DNA of 64,000 nucleotides from JALYYC01 sp963795805. GTDB lineage: Bacteria > Chloroflexota > Dormibacteria > CF-121. Below are positions 43,562 through 53,033 of the stretch, one piece after another; the first letter of the stretch is position 1, and every line of letters starts with the position of its first letter. The DNA lies in contig CAWCIV010000004.1 in the NCBI GenBank assembly GCA_963795805.1, positions 620,001 through 684,000 of the forward strand, given 5' to 3'. A program made the translations under genes and the position numbers. The notes under the pieces are model-generated. The model searched no databases. It was given only the letters and a program-made list of their open reading frames with translations, and was not told where the DNA came from.

Positions 43562-45677
43562 GTGGCGGAAGCGCAGTTCCAACTCGAAACGTCCGTGCCT
43601 GCCACCACGCGGGGCCAGGGGCGGTACCTCAATCGTGAGCTCTCCCAGCTCGACTTCGACCAGCGGGTGCTGGCGATGGCCCAGGATTCACAGCTCCCCC
43701 TGCTCGAACGCGTGCGCTTCCTCGCCATCCTGGGGGAAAACCTCGATCAGTTCTTCCAGGTCCGGGTCGCCGGTCTGAAGGAGCAACTGCTGGTGCCGGT
43801 TGCCCAGACCTCGCCCGACGGCATGACCACCAGCGAGCAACTCCGCGCTATTCACACCGGTGTGCAAGCCCTGGTCACGGAAGCCGCTCGCGTGCTCGGT
43901 TGCGAGGTCATCCCGGCCCTGAAAGCCGCCGGCATCTCGCTCGTGACACCCGGCGAGCTCGAGAGATCGTGATCGCGCATTCCTTGCGGACGAGTTCAGG
44001 GATCGGATCTTTCCTGTCCTGACGCCGCTTGCAGTCGATCCCGCACATCCCTTCCCCTACATCTCGCACCTCTCGCTCAACCTCGCCGTGATGGTGAGCG
44101 ACCCAAGCCATGACCAACTCCGTTTCGCCCGGGTCAAGGTGCCGCCGCTCCTGCCCCGTTTCGTGGCGCTGCCAGGTGGCGGCCGCTACATCCCGCTCGA
44201 GCAGGTAATCGCGCTGCACCTCGACGCCCTCTTCCCGGGCATGGAGGTCGTGAGCCACCACCCCTTCCGGGTGACGCGCGATGCCGACCTCGACCTGGTC
44301 GATGACGAGGCAGCCGACCTCCTGGAAGCGATCCAGAGCGAGCTCCGCCGCCAACAGCGTAAAGCCAGCGTCGTCCGGCTCGAGGTCGACATGTCGATGT
44401 CGCCGGAGGTCCTCGGGTTGCTCGTTCCGGAGCTCGATCTCGGTCCCGGTGATGTCTACCAGATCGATGGGCTCCTGGACCTGAGCGACCTCTGGGCGAT
44501 CTATGCCCTCGACCGGCCCGACCTCAAGGACGAGGCCTGGACGCCAGTCACGCAGCGACGCCTGCAGGGCGTCGATGGCAAGTTGCCCGATTTCTTCGCC
44601 GTCCTCTCGGAGGGCGACGTGCTCGTCCACCACCCATACGACTCATTCTCCACCTCGGCAGAGGCCTTCATCGATCAGGCGGCGCAAGACCCCCAGGTGC
44701 TGGCGATCAAACAGACCCTCTACCGAACCTCGGGTCCGGTCAGCCCGATCGTTCGCGCGCTGATCCGGGCCGCCGAGAGCGGAAAGCAGGTGGTGGCCCT
44801 GGTCGAGCTCAAGGCCCGCGGTGACGAACAGGCGAACATCGCCTGGGCCCAGGCGCTGGAGCAGGTGGGGGTGCACGTCGTCTACGGCGTCGTCGGCCTG
44901 AAGACCCATGCCAAGGTGACGATGGTGGTCCGCGGCGAGCCCGACGGCATCCGCCGTTACGTCCATGTCGGGACCGGCAACTACAACCCGAAGACGGCGC
45001 AGATCTACGAGGATATCGGCCTGCTCTCGGCCGATGTCGAGCTCGGCACCGATGTTTCGGAATTGTTCAACTACCTGACGGGATACAGCCGCCAGCGCCG
45101 ATTCGGCCGCTTGATGGTAGCCCCGGTGGGATTGCGGTCTGGCGTCATTCGGTTGATCCGCCGCGAGGCCGGGCGGCCGGGGGTGGGCCGGATCATTTTG
45201 AAAGTCAACAGCCTGGTCGATACCGAGGTCGTGGACGCGCTCTATGAGGCGTCCCAGTCCGGTGTCGACATCGACCTGATTGTGCGCGGGCCATGCAGCC
45301 TGCGACCGGGCGTCCCGGGCCTCTCGGAACGGATTCGAGTCCGGTCCATCGTCGGTCGCTTCCTCGAGCACTCGCGGATCTTTCGCTTTGGACCTGATGG
45401 CGCCGAGATCCAATTCTTTGTCGGCTCCGCCGACCTGATGCCTCGGAACCTCGACCGCCGGGTCGAGGCGATGGTGCCGGTTGACGACCCATCGCTGCAG
45501 GCACGGCTCGCCCATGTCCTGACGACCGACTTGCAGGATGACGTGCTTGCCTGGCAGTTGCACGCCGACGGTAGCTGGACCAGGGTGCCGACGGTACAGG
45601 GCGTCAACGCCCAGCAGGTGTTCCAGGATCTCGCACTCGCCCGGGCCCAACCGCGGGGAACGACCCTCAATGATTGA
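43562..45677 (+). CDS. ppk1: polyphosphate kinase, one +1 frame change
   Basis: Reversibly transfers the ATP gamma-phosphate to polyphosphate. The N-domain RYLNRELSQLDFDQRVLAMA and FLAILGENLDQFFQVRVAGL are PPK1 hallmarks. LLVHHPYDSFSTSAEAFIDQ, LAIKQTLYRTSGPVSPIVRAL, the catalytic His region GLKTHAKVTMVVRGE (phospho-His) and YVHVGTGNYNPKTAQIYEDIG (second His site) follow, ending with FVGSADLMPRNLDRRVE. The frame is lost at 43961-43964 (GAG A GAT), and skipping one base gives DRDRAFLADEFRDRIFPVLTP. GTG 43562 (704 aa) fits the promoter; upstream TTG 43538 and GTG 43556 are in frame. The 3' end overlaps the CYTH-CHAD gene by 8 bp. Confidence 0.92.
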
Positions 45678-47149
45678 GCGCGAAGTCAAGCTCGGCGCCG
45701 GTGCCGACTTCGCCCTCCCGGATCTCGGCGAGGTGGTGGCCGCGGTCATGGCGACCGAACCGGAGGAGCGCCGGCTGGAAACGGTCTACTACGACACGCC
45801 CGACCTCCGCCTGGCCCGCTGGGGCTGCAGCCTCCGGCTGCGCCAGGGCGAGGGATGGACCTTGAAATTGCCCAGCTCCGCCGGCGGGCACACGTTGAAC
45901 CGCCGCGAGCTGGAGTTCCCGGGGGACGGCCGCCGTCCACCGGACGCCGCCACGACGCTGGTGATGGCCTACGTCCGGCGCTCGTCGTTGGTCCCGGTCG
46001 CGAGTCTCTCCACGCTCCGGCGCCGCGTGCGCCTCCAGGAGAGCGGTGGTCCGGTGCTGGCCGAGGTCGTTGATGATGATGTCTCGGTCATCCAGGGACT
46101 CCGCGTCGCCGGTCGATTCCGGGAGGTCGAGGTGGAGTTGCGCGATGCCGCCGGCGATCGCCTCCTCGAGCCGGTGCTGGCGAGGCTGCGGGCCGCCGGT
46201 GCCGCCGACGGCGACAACGCCCCCAAGCTGATGCGTGCGCTGGGGCCGCGGGCCGCCGGCCCTCCGGAGGTCGCCCCGTCTGCGCTGACCCCGGCTGCGA
46301 CCGGCGCCGAGCTGGTGCGGCATGCGATCGCGACCTCGGTCGCAGCCCTGCTGCGGCATGATCCCGGGGTCCGGCTCGGCGATGACCCAGAGGACATCCA
46401 TCGCGCCCGCGTGGCGACCCGCCGGCTGCGCTCCCAGCTGCGCACCTTCCGAGGCCTGATCCAGGCGGACTGGGCGAATCAGCTCCGCGAAGACCTCCGC
46501 TGGCTGGCGGATGGCCTGGGCGAGGTCCGCGACAAGCAGGTGCTCGCGGCACGCCTTCGCGGGCACACCACGGGGCTGATCGAGGTTGATGCCCCCGCGG
46601 TGACCGAGCTTGCCGCGCAGCTCGAGGTCGAAAGCGAGGAGGCGCGCGGCCGGCTGGTCCTCGACATGCGGTCCGACCGCTACATCGGGCTGCTCGAGCG
46701 GCTCGTGGATGCTGCGCGTAACCCGTCGCTTGCGCCAGAATCGGCCGACCCGGCGCGCCAGGCCGTCACGGCGCTGGCCCGCAAGGACTGGAGGCGACTC
46801 AAAAAGGCGGTCAATGCCCTGGGCAAACGACCTGCCGATGCGGCGCTCCACCACGTGCGGATCATGGCCAAGCGCGCCCGCTACGCGGCGGAGGCGGCCG
46901 CGCCGGTGGTTGGGAAAGATGCGTCGGAGTTCGTGGAGGCGCGTTACCACGTTACAGGACGTGCTGGGCGATCACCAGGACAGCGTGACGGCGCAGCAGT
47001 GGTTGAGGCGCGCTTCGGAGGGCGCATCTGCGTTCGTCGCGGGCGAATTGTGTGCCATCGAACGCGATGCGGCCGCCGCCGACCGAGCGCACTGGCCAAA
47101 AAAGTGGAAAATAGTTGACCGTAAACGTCTGAGAAGGTGGATGATATAG
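45670..47149 (+). CDS. CYTH-CHAD domain protein, one +1 frame change
   Basis: 492 residues. The N-terminal CYTH triphosphate-tunnel domain starts MIEREVKLGAGADFALP with the family Glu-x-Glu-x-Lys motif (here EREVKL), then VYYDTPDLRLARWGCSLRLRQGEGWTLKLP. The CHAD half is alpha-helical and basic with IHRARVATRRLRSQLRTFRG and HHVRIMAKRARYAAEAAAPV, the His/Lys/Arg helices that bind polyphosphate. The frame breaks at 46939-46942 (GAG GCG C GTT), and skipping one base restores VTTLQDVLGDHQDSVTAQQWL. Direct coupling to ppk supports a polyphosphate or triphosphate role. ATG 45670. Confidence 0.9.
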
Positions 47150-47205
47150 GTCAAGCGGCATCAGGCAAGGCGTCGTCCCAGCAAAAAACATCGCAAGGGG
47201 TGTCC

Positions 47206-47640
47206 ATGGCAGCAAAGATCTTGCAAGTCGATGAAGCCAAACTGGTCCGGGCTGCCGGCGGCATCATCTGTCGGAGCGGATCGCGCGGCGCGACCAAGGT
47301 GGCGTTGATCCACCGCCCGGGTTACGACGACTGGACCTTCCCAAAGGGCAAGGTCGACGGCGATGAAAGTCTCGAGGAGACGGCGCTTCGCGAGGTGGAG
47401 GAGGAGACCGGGTTCCGCTGCCGCCTGGTGCGTCCCCTGGGTTGCACCGCCTACGCTGATCGCCGCGGGCGGGACAAGGTGGCCTGCTACTGGATCATGG
47501 AGGCGGTCGGGGGGCGCTTTCGGCCCGGGGACGAAGTCGACGAGATGCAGTGGGTCACAATCGATGAGGCGTACGACATCCTGAGCTATCGTCGGGATCG
47601 TACCCTGCTCCGTTCACTCGACCTGGCGGCAACCGGCTGA
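47206..47640 (+). CDS. Nudix hydrolase (MutT1 N-domain-like)
   Basis: 144 residues with a complete Nudix box, GKVDGDESLEETALREVEEETGF (consensus G-x5-E-x7-R-E-U-x-E-E-x-G-U). The GGIICR and WTFPKGK strands flank it. Together with the adjacent SixA-like gene it mirrors the two halves of mycobacterial MutT1 (8-oxo-dGTP and dinucleotide polyphosphate hydrolase), here encoded separately. ATG 47206 is the start. It lies 57 bp after CYTH-CHAD and 14 bp before sixA. Confidence 0.92.
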   Translation: MAAKILQVDEAKLVRAAGGIICRSGSRGATKVALIHRPGYDDWTFPKGKVDGDESLEETALREVEEETGFRCRLVRPLGCTAYADRRGRDKVACYWIMEAVGGRFRPGDEVDEMQWVTIDEAYDILSYRRDRTLLRSLDLAATG

Positions 47641-47654
47641 GTCAATCCTCGCCA

Positions 47655-48113
47655 TTGACCGCGTACCTGGTCCGGCATGCAAAGGCGGGCGACCGGGCCG
47701 ACTGGGAAGGTGATGACCGCCTCCGGCCGCTGTCCAAAGCCGGCAAGGCGCAGGCCGAGGACCTCGTTGAAATCCTCAAGGATGCCGCGATCGCCGCGAT
47801 TCATTCGAGCCCCTATCTTCGGTGCGTCCAGACGGTCGAGCCTCTCGCACGCCATCTGGGGCTCAGGGTCGAGCGAGAGACAGCTCTGGCGGAAGGTGCC
47901 GGAGGCGAGAGTGTCGTCCAACTGATTCATCGATACCCAGGGCGATCCGTGGTGTTGTGCACGCACGGCGATGTCATCGAGGAGTGCCTTCAGCAGCTGA
48001 TCACGGAACGCCTGATCCCGCGTGTCCGCGCGATTGCGGAGAAAGGATCGACATGGGTTCTTGAGGAAGAGCGAGGGCGATGGATCCGGGCCCGCTACCT
48101 ACCTGCACCCTAG
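47655..48113 (+). CDS. SixA-like histidine phosphatase
   Basis: 152 residues of the histidine phosphatase (RHG) superfamily. The catalytic TAYLVRHAKAGDRADW provides the phospho-His, YLRCVQTVEPLARHLG the Arg/Ser phosphate pocket, and VVLCTHGDVIEECL the second His. SixA-type members act on phosphohistidine or on nucleotide pyrophosphates. TTG 47655 follows the Nudix stop by 14 bp. Last gene of the ppk operon; its stop is two bases before the convergent PiT stop. Confidence 0.88.
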   Translation: MTAYLVRHAKAGDRADWEGDDRLRPLSKAGKAQAEDLVEILKDAAIAAIHSSPYLRCVQTVEPLARHLGLRVERETALAEGAGGESVVQLIHRYPGRSVVLCTHGDVIEECLQQLITERLIPRVRAIAEKGSTWVLEEERGRWIRARYLPAP

Positions 48114-48114
48114 G

Positions 48115-49122
48115 TCAGCCAGTCAGCCCCGCTGTGTGCAGGATCGCGTACGTGAGCCAGGCGGTTAGGCCGGCTGCAGGAATCGTGACAATCCAGGCGA
48201 CGACGATGTTGGCCCCGACCCCCCAGCGGAGCGCCGACATCCTCTGGGCCGCGCCGGCGCCCATGACGGAGCCGGTCACGACATGCGTGGTGCTCACGGG
48301 CAATCCAAACTGGGTGGCGAGCTGAATGACCGCCGCGCCGGCGAGCTGCGCCGCCATCCCCGTGGCGGGCTCAAGCTTGTAAATGCGCCAGCCGAGCGTT
48401 CGGATGATTCGCCAACCGCCGGCGTACGTTCCGAACGCAATCGCCGTGGCCGACAGGAGCACGACCCAAACCGGAACCTTGAACGTGGTGAGATGGCCTG
48501 TCGCGAGAAGCGCGAGCGTGATCGCCGCCATCGTCTTCTGGGCGTCGTTCGCGCCGTGGGAGTAGGACACCAGGGCGGCGGTGATGACCTGGAGACTTCG
48601 AAACGTGCGGTTCAACGGCGCGGGACGCATCCGCCGTACCGCCAGGAGCAAGGCCGTCATGAGGATGCCGGCGACGAGGAAGCCCGCGGGTGGTGAGATG
48701 ACGAGGGAGGAGACCGTCTTCCAAAATTCGGCGCCGTTGACGCCCTGCAGTCCGTGTGCCGCGGCGATGGCTGCCCCGGCAAGGCCGCCGACCAGGGCAT
48801 GCGTTGAACTGCTAGGCAGGCCGAGGGACCAGGTGATCAGGTTCCAAACGATGGCCCCCACCAGGGCGGCAATGATCACGACGAGCCCCGCCTTGAACGC
48901 TACGAGCTTGCCGATGGTGTTGGAGACCTTTGCCTGGAAGAAGACGACGGTGATGACTGCCCCGGCGAGGTTCAGCACGGCGGATAGCAGCACGGCCATT
49001 CTCGGAGAGAGGGCCCGCGTCGATACGGAGGTGGCGATGGCATTGGCGGTATCGTGAAATCCGTTGGTGAAATCGAAGCCGATCGCGACCAGGATCGTGA
49101 TCAGCAGCAGCGTTTCAGGCAT
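48115..49122 (-). CDS. pit: PiT-family inorganic phosphate transporter
   Basis: 335 residues, ten or more helices in two repeats. Repeat signatures FDFTNGFHDTANAIATSV and ALVSYSHGANDAQKTMA, with LGLPSSSTHALVGG and FGLPVSTTHVVTGS, are definitive for low-affinity phosphate:cation symporters. ATG 49122 overlaps the upstream DUF47 gene by 8 bp, so both are made together. It is constitutive-type uptake beside the high-affinity Pst system in the same region. Confidence 0.96.
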   Translation of the reverse strand: MPETLLLITILVAIGFDFTNGFHDTANAIATSVSTRALSPRMAVLLSAVLNLAGAVITVVFFQAKVSNTIGKLVAFKAGLVVIIAALVGAIVWNLITWSLGLPSSSTHALVGGLAGAAIAAAHGLQGVNGAEFWKTVSSLVISPPAGFLVAGILMTALLLAVRRMRPAPLNRTFRSLQVITAALVSYSHGANDAQKTMAAITLALLATGHLTTFKVPVWVVLLSATAIAFGTYAGGWRIIRTLGWRIYKLEPATGMAAQLAGAAVIQLATQFGLPVSTTHVVTGSVMGAGAAQRMSALRWGVGANIVVAWIVTIPAAGLTAWLTYAILHTAGLTG

Positions 49123-49723
49123 TCTTGATCGAGGTCGCTTCCAACACGTTGGCCACGTGCTCGCATTGGTCCATCGTCTGCTCCAGTAGGTCGTAGAGGT
49201 CCTTCCACTTCACGAGATCCGTGGCGGAGGCTCCGTCGGTGAACAGCTGCGCAAGTGCCTCTCGGGTGATCTGGTCACCCTCGTTTTCCAGTCGATGAAT
49301 CTCGACCCGGTGCTGGCCGAGGTTCTTGAAGCCCTCGAGGCCGTTAACGGCCTTGGCCAGCTCGGTCCCCGCCTTGGCGAGCGCTTCGCCCATCCGTTTG
49401 GCAGATGCGGAGATTTCATTCACGCGGTACAGGTCGATCTTGTCGGAGACCTCCTCGGCTAAATCGACAACCTCGTCTAGCGAGGAGGCAAGATCGTAGA
49501 TGTCCTCCCGCTCGAATGGCGTCACGAAGGTGGCATTGATCAGGTTGTAGATGTCGTGGGTCACGTCGTCGCACTCATGTTCAATCTCACGAAGCCGCGC
49601 ATGCCGAGTCTGTCCTTCCAGCAACCCATTTCGGAGCTGCGACAATGCCTCGCTGACCAACTCGCCCTGCCGCGAAAACAGGGCATAAAACCGACGTTCT
49701 GCCGGAACGATGCTAAGTCTCAT
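49115..49723 (-). CDS. DUF47/PhoU-like accessory protein of the phosphate transporter
   Basis: 202 residues, almost fully alpha-helical. The helix-bundle signature REIEHECDDVTHDIYNLIN and ATFVTPFEREDIYDLASSLDEVVDLAEEV belongs to DUF47 (TIGR00153) proteins, which accompany PiT genes and are thought to gate transport through metal binding (the Glu/Asp-rich helices). ATG 49723 has GGAGGTGG 8 nt upstream, better than the in-frame start at 49744. It overlaps the PiT start. Confidence 0.93.
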   Translation of the reverse strand: MRLSIVPAERRFYALFSRQGELVSEALSQLRNGLLEGQTRHARLREIEHECDDVTHDIYNLINATFVTPFEREDIYDLASSLDEVVDLAEEVSDKIDLYRVNEISASAKRMGEALAKAGTELAKAVNGLEGFKNLGQHRVEIHRLENEGDQITREALAQLFTDGASATDLVKWKDLYDLLEQTMDQCEHVANVLEATSIKNA

Positions 49724-49841
49724 CGGTGAACCACCTCCGCCCAAGAGAATAGGCGGTTAGCGTCAGGCGGCCGTGCCGCTGGGTGCACGGGCCGGCTGGG
49801 ATGCCCGAGCATAACGCCGCTCGAGCATCCCGGTGGCACCA

Positions 49842-51677
49842 CTACTGCTGGCGGTCGCCGCTCCCGTCACCGGACGGCTCTCCGGTGGTGGGGTTCAGGA
49901 TCAGGCGGTCGAACCGGGGATGGGCGAAGTCGAACATCCCGGTGAGCGTGCCGGCGATTCCGTCTGCCGAGCCACTTCCAATGCGTTGACCGTTGAGCCA
50001 GTTGTCCTCAACAAAGCGAAGGATGGAAGACTGGTCGGTAAGGGTATTGTCCACCGCATTCCCACGGGCGTATGGCGAGATCACAAGCAAGGGCAACCGC
50101 GGTCCGTATCCGCAGCGAGCCTGCTGGCTGCCAGGCGTGGCGCCCGTTCGGGCCGGTGGCGACTGCTTCGTGTTCGTACCGCATAGCTCAGACCCGGCGA
50201 GCCGGTCGAGCGGCGTTTGCGACTGGATCAGGATCGGGCTCACAACGTGGTCATACCAGCCGTCCGAGTCGTCGTAGGCGATCACCACCGCGGTCCTCGA
50301 CCAGCTGTCGAGGCGTTGCAGGTAATTGATCGTCTTGACCAGGAACGCCTGCTCGTCCAGCGGCGTGGAGTAGCCGGCGTGTCCGTCCTGGTAAGCGGGA
50401 GCCTTCAGATATGAGACGGCTGGGAGCTTGCCGGCACTCGCCGCGGCGTAGAAGTCGGTCAGGTCGTATTGATGATTGGCCTGGCCGTTGTGTCCGATCT
50501 CGTTGACCGAGGCAGGCTGGGCATGCTGCGCATTTCGGGTCGAGGCGTAGTACTGGAACGGTTCGTGGTGTGGAATGTAGTCGGCCGTCGGGGTGCAGGG
50601 CGTTGGGCTGCAGTATTGCGCGGTGTGCTTCTGCTGGCAGGCCGGGGCGCTTGGCGAGCCGAAGCCGGGTGTGTGGAACCCGCCGGTGAACCATCCCCAG
50701 CTGACGCCCTTCGCGTTCAGCAGGTCGCCGATGTTCTGGCCACCCATGGCGGTGGTTTCCCGTGTGCTGCAAATGTCATAGGTTGGTTGGGGATCGCCCA
50801 CGATCGTCATCGGGCCCTGCGGGCCTGAGGGACCGCCCTGGGTCGGCGGGCTGGCCGGGCACGTCGCAGCACTCGTCCCTGCGGGGACTGACTCGTCAAC
50901 CCCGAAGGCGGTTGAGGCGCCGCCCGTCTGACAGTACGAGCCGAAGGTGTTGCCACTGACCAGGTTGACGGCGCCCACGGTGGAAGGACCGAACTGGGTC
51001 TGATAGAAGTTATCACTCAGGGCAAAGTGCTGCGCGTAGTTCCACATCGCGGTCACGGTATTGCCATCGTAGTAATCCATCACCGCGAAATTGCCGGGCG
51101 TCGCCGGCTGCGGGGTCGGCGGGCTGCTGGCGGTCGCGAGGCAGGAGCCAAGGTCTTTCGGAGCGCCTGCGCTCTTGCTGCTCTCGAACTCGACCACCTT
51201 ATCCATGAGCCCGCTATGGTAGGCGGCTTGCTCATCACTGTAGGTGTGGTCCTGGCTGCAGGTGTGACTCTGCGACCGGCCCAGGCGCTGTGGGTTGCTC
51301 AGGTTCGGGTTGGCGGTCAGCAGCGGCGCCTGCGGATCGCACGGAAAGTTGCCGCTCGATGCCCGCTGGTTCGAGTCTTCCGTCGAGCGCGGCTGAAACG
51401 GCGGGCCGCACAGCCCGTTCACCGTCGGCGTACTCCCCCTCGGATGGAACGCGGGTTGACCCGCCGCGTTTAAGGCCCACGGATAGGTGCCGAAGTAGTG
51501 GTCGAAGGAAACGTTCTCCTGGAAGATGACGACCAGATGCTGGATCGGCGTCGCCGTTCTGGCGCCGGAACCCGCATCATCGCTCGACCGCGCGCCCGTC
51601 GCCGCCGGACCTGCCGCGACAGCGGCACCCACAAGGCCCATCGTCGCCATGGTTGCCACCAATCGTCGTGGATTCAT
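49842..51677 (-). CDS. secreted phosphoesterase, phospholipase C/acid phosphatase type
   Basis: 611 residues. The N-terminus MNPRRLVATMATMGLVGAAVAAGP is an export signal with the likely cleavage near the Ala-rich stretch. The catalytic domain has IQHLVVIFQENVSFDHYFGTYP, the metal/nucleophile segment typical of AcpA/PLC phosphoesterases, LSDNFYQTQFGPSTVGAVNLVSG, YDDSDGWYDHVVSPI and RLPLLVISPYARGN. The enzyme would release phosphate from phospholipids or organic phosphate outside the cell. ATG 51677 has AAGGAGG upstream, and a candidate Pho-box pair lies at 51755-51782. Divergent from phoR. Confidence 0.88.
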   Translation of the reverse strand: MNPRRLVATMATMGLVGAAVAAGPAATGARSSDDAGSGARTATPIQHLVVIFQENVSFDHYFGTYPWALNAAGQPAFHPRGSTPTVNGLCGPPFQPRSTEDSNQRASSGNFPCDPQAPLLTANPNLSNPQRLGRSQSHTCSQDHTYSDEQAAYHSGLMDKVVEFESSKSAGAPKDLGSCLATASSPPTPQPATPGNFAVMDYYDGNTVTAMWNYAQHFALSDNFYQTQFGPSTVGAVNLVSGNTFGSYCQTGGASTAFGVDESVPAGTSAATCPASPPTQGGPSGPQGPMTIVGDPQPTYDICSTRETTAMGGQNIGDLLNAKGVSWGWFTGGFHTPGFGSPSAPACQQKHTAQYCSPTPCTPTADYIPHHEPFQYYASTRNAQHAQPASVNEIGHNGQANHQYDLTDFYAAASAGKLPAVSYLKAPAYQDGHAGYSTPLDEQAFLVKTINYLQRLDSWSRTAVVIAYDDSDGWYDHVVSPILIQSQTPLDRLAGSELCGTNTKQSPPARTGATPGSQQARCGYGPRLPLLVISPYARGNAVDNTLTDQSSILRFVEDNWLNGQRIGSGSADGIAGTLTGMFDFAHPRFDRLILNPTTGEPSGDGSGDRQQ

Positions 51678-51754
51678 GTGTCCTCCTTCCTTAGCCGCAA
51701 ACGGATGAGGTTCAGTTGTGCCTCACACCCCGCGCTCATTATCGGATCTACGCC

Positions 51755-51782
51755 GTTAAGGATGTGGGTCGGCCTGATTAAC
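51755..51782. promoter_or_regulatory. Pho-box-like half-sites between the phospholipase and phoR genes
   Basis: GTTAAG (51755-51760) and ATTAAC (51777-51782) are 22 bp apart, two 11-bp turns. On the minus strand they read GTTAAT and CTTAAC, the same half-sites seen before ppk and pstS. The middle repeat is degenerate. Their place in the 172-bp divergent gap could allow control of both the phospholipase gene and the phoR-pst operon. Confidence 0.5.
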
Positions 51783-51849
51783 GCTTGACAAAGGTTGGCC
51801 GTCACGCCCGGACCCAACTCTCAATGGCCGAGTTGTTAGATTCGGAGTC

Positions 51850-52929
51850 ATGGTGCCACCCTGGCGGAAGCGATCAGATCCGCCCGTGCCGTCCCATCAC
51901 GTGAATGCATCCGACCGACTCGATCTTGTCGAGATGCTCGACCGCATCGAAGACGCCGTCCTGCTCGTCGGACCCGAACGCGTCCTCAGTTGGCTCAACC
52001 CGGCTGCGGGCCGCCTCTTCGACGCGCCCGAGCAATCGGTGGGCCGGGCCCTCGTCGAGGTTGTTCGCGATCACCGGATCGACGCTCTGGCGGCGCGCGT
52101 CGCCGAGACCGGCCGCGAAGAGGTCCTCGAGATCCTCATGCCGGTAACGGGTCGAGCGCTGACCGTGCGTGCCGCACCACTTGTCTCGGGCCCGGGTCTG
52201 GGGATTGTCGTTCGAGACGCGACGCGCCTTCGCCATCTCGAGACCGTCCGGCAGCAATTCGTCGCCAATCTCTCCCACGAACTCCGCACCCCGCTGGCCG
52301 GTCTCGACCTGGCTGCCCAGACGCTCGCCGCGCAATTGCCGCCAGACGGCGACAGCCGGGTTTTCATAGACCGGATCCTGGAGGAGTCCCAGCGGCTTGC
52401 CGCCATCCTGGTCAACCTTGCCCAGCTATCCGCCCTCGACGCCGAACAGATAAGCGTCGAGCGCGAACCGTTCTCGATCTCCCGTCTGGTGGACGACCTG
52501 GCGGAGCGGTTCCAGGCTCGCGCCCACGCCGCGGGGTTAGTGTTGCGAGTGGAGCCGTCTGAGGAGGCGATGGCGGCGCTCGGCGACCGGGCGAAGACAG
52601 ACCAGGCGTTGCAGAACATCGTTGACAACGCGTTGAAGTTCACGCTGCAGGGCGAGGTGGTTCTGAGCGCATCTGTCGGCGAATCCCTGGTCCAGATCGC
52701 CGTTCGGGATACCGGCGTCGGCATCCCGCCACGGGACTTGCCACGGATCTTCGAGCGTTTCTACAAGGTCGATCGGGCGCGCGGCCGCCAGGTGCCGGGA
52801 ACCGGGCTGGGACTGGCGATCGCCCGCCACCTGATTGAGTTACAGGGCGGAAGGCTTGCCGCCGAGAGTCGTCCTGGCTCTGGAACAACCCTTCGGCTGT
52901 TTCTCCCGAGGTCGGCGACCCTCCCTTAA
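51850..52929 (+). CDS. phoR: PhoR-like sensor histidine kinase, cytoplasmic
   Basis: 359 residues with a PAS-like domain (about 20-125, LDRIEDAVLLVGPERVLSWLN), HisKA (QFVANLSHELRTPLAGL, phospho-His) and HATPase_c (QNIVDNALKFTL, DTGVGIPP, FERFYK, GTGLGLAIARHL). No membrane helix is present, so it probably senses phosphate state through PstB/PhoU rather than directly. It precedes the pst genes and, through them, phoB. ATG 51850. Its last codons overlap the Pho box of pstS. Confidence 0.87.
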   Translation: MVPPWRKRSDPPVPSHHVNASDRLDLVEMLDRIEDAVLLVGPERVLSWLNPAAGRLFDAPEQSVGRALVEVVRDHRIDALAARVAETGREEVLEILMPVTGRALTVRAAPLVSGPGLGIVVRDATRLRHLETVRQQFVANLSHELRTPLAGLDLAAQTLAAQLPPDGDSRVFIDRILEESQRLAAILVNLAQLSALDAEQISVEREPFSISRLVDDLAERFQARAHAAGLVLRVEPSEEAMAALGDRAKTDQALQNIVDNALKFTLQGEVVLSASVGESLVQIAVRDTGVGIPPRDLPRIFERFYKVDRARGRQVPGTGLGLAIARHLIELQGGRLAAESRPGSGTTLRLFLPRSATLP

Positions 52930-52941
52930 CGCGTTGTTAAT
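52925..52941 (+). promoter_or_regulatory. Pho-box-type direct repeat before pstS
   Basis: CTTAAC, five bases, GTTAAT: an 11-bp period identical to the ppk site. It overlaps the phoR stop codon, so pstS has its own activated promoter as well as any read-through. A clear -10 is not seen at the expected distance (GATTAC at about 52958 and CATAGC at about 52971 are weak candidates). Confidence 0.65.
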
Positions 52942-53033
52942 CTCGGCCACCCCCGGCGATTACGGGCGCTCCATAGCATGGGACCGGTATCACCGTCGTG
53001 TTCGCCCGTCATTCAGGAGGAAAGAACGCCAGC

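Noticed and set aside
3970..46945. Interpreting the 13 split genes as decayed pseudogenes.
   Set aside because: Each has intact catalytic motifs on both sides, no in-frame stops after correction, and normal coupling to neighbours. Only single extra bases are seen, which is not the pattern of gradual decay.
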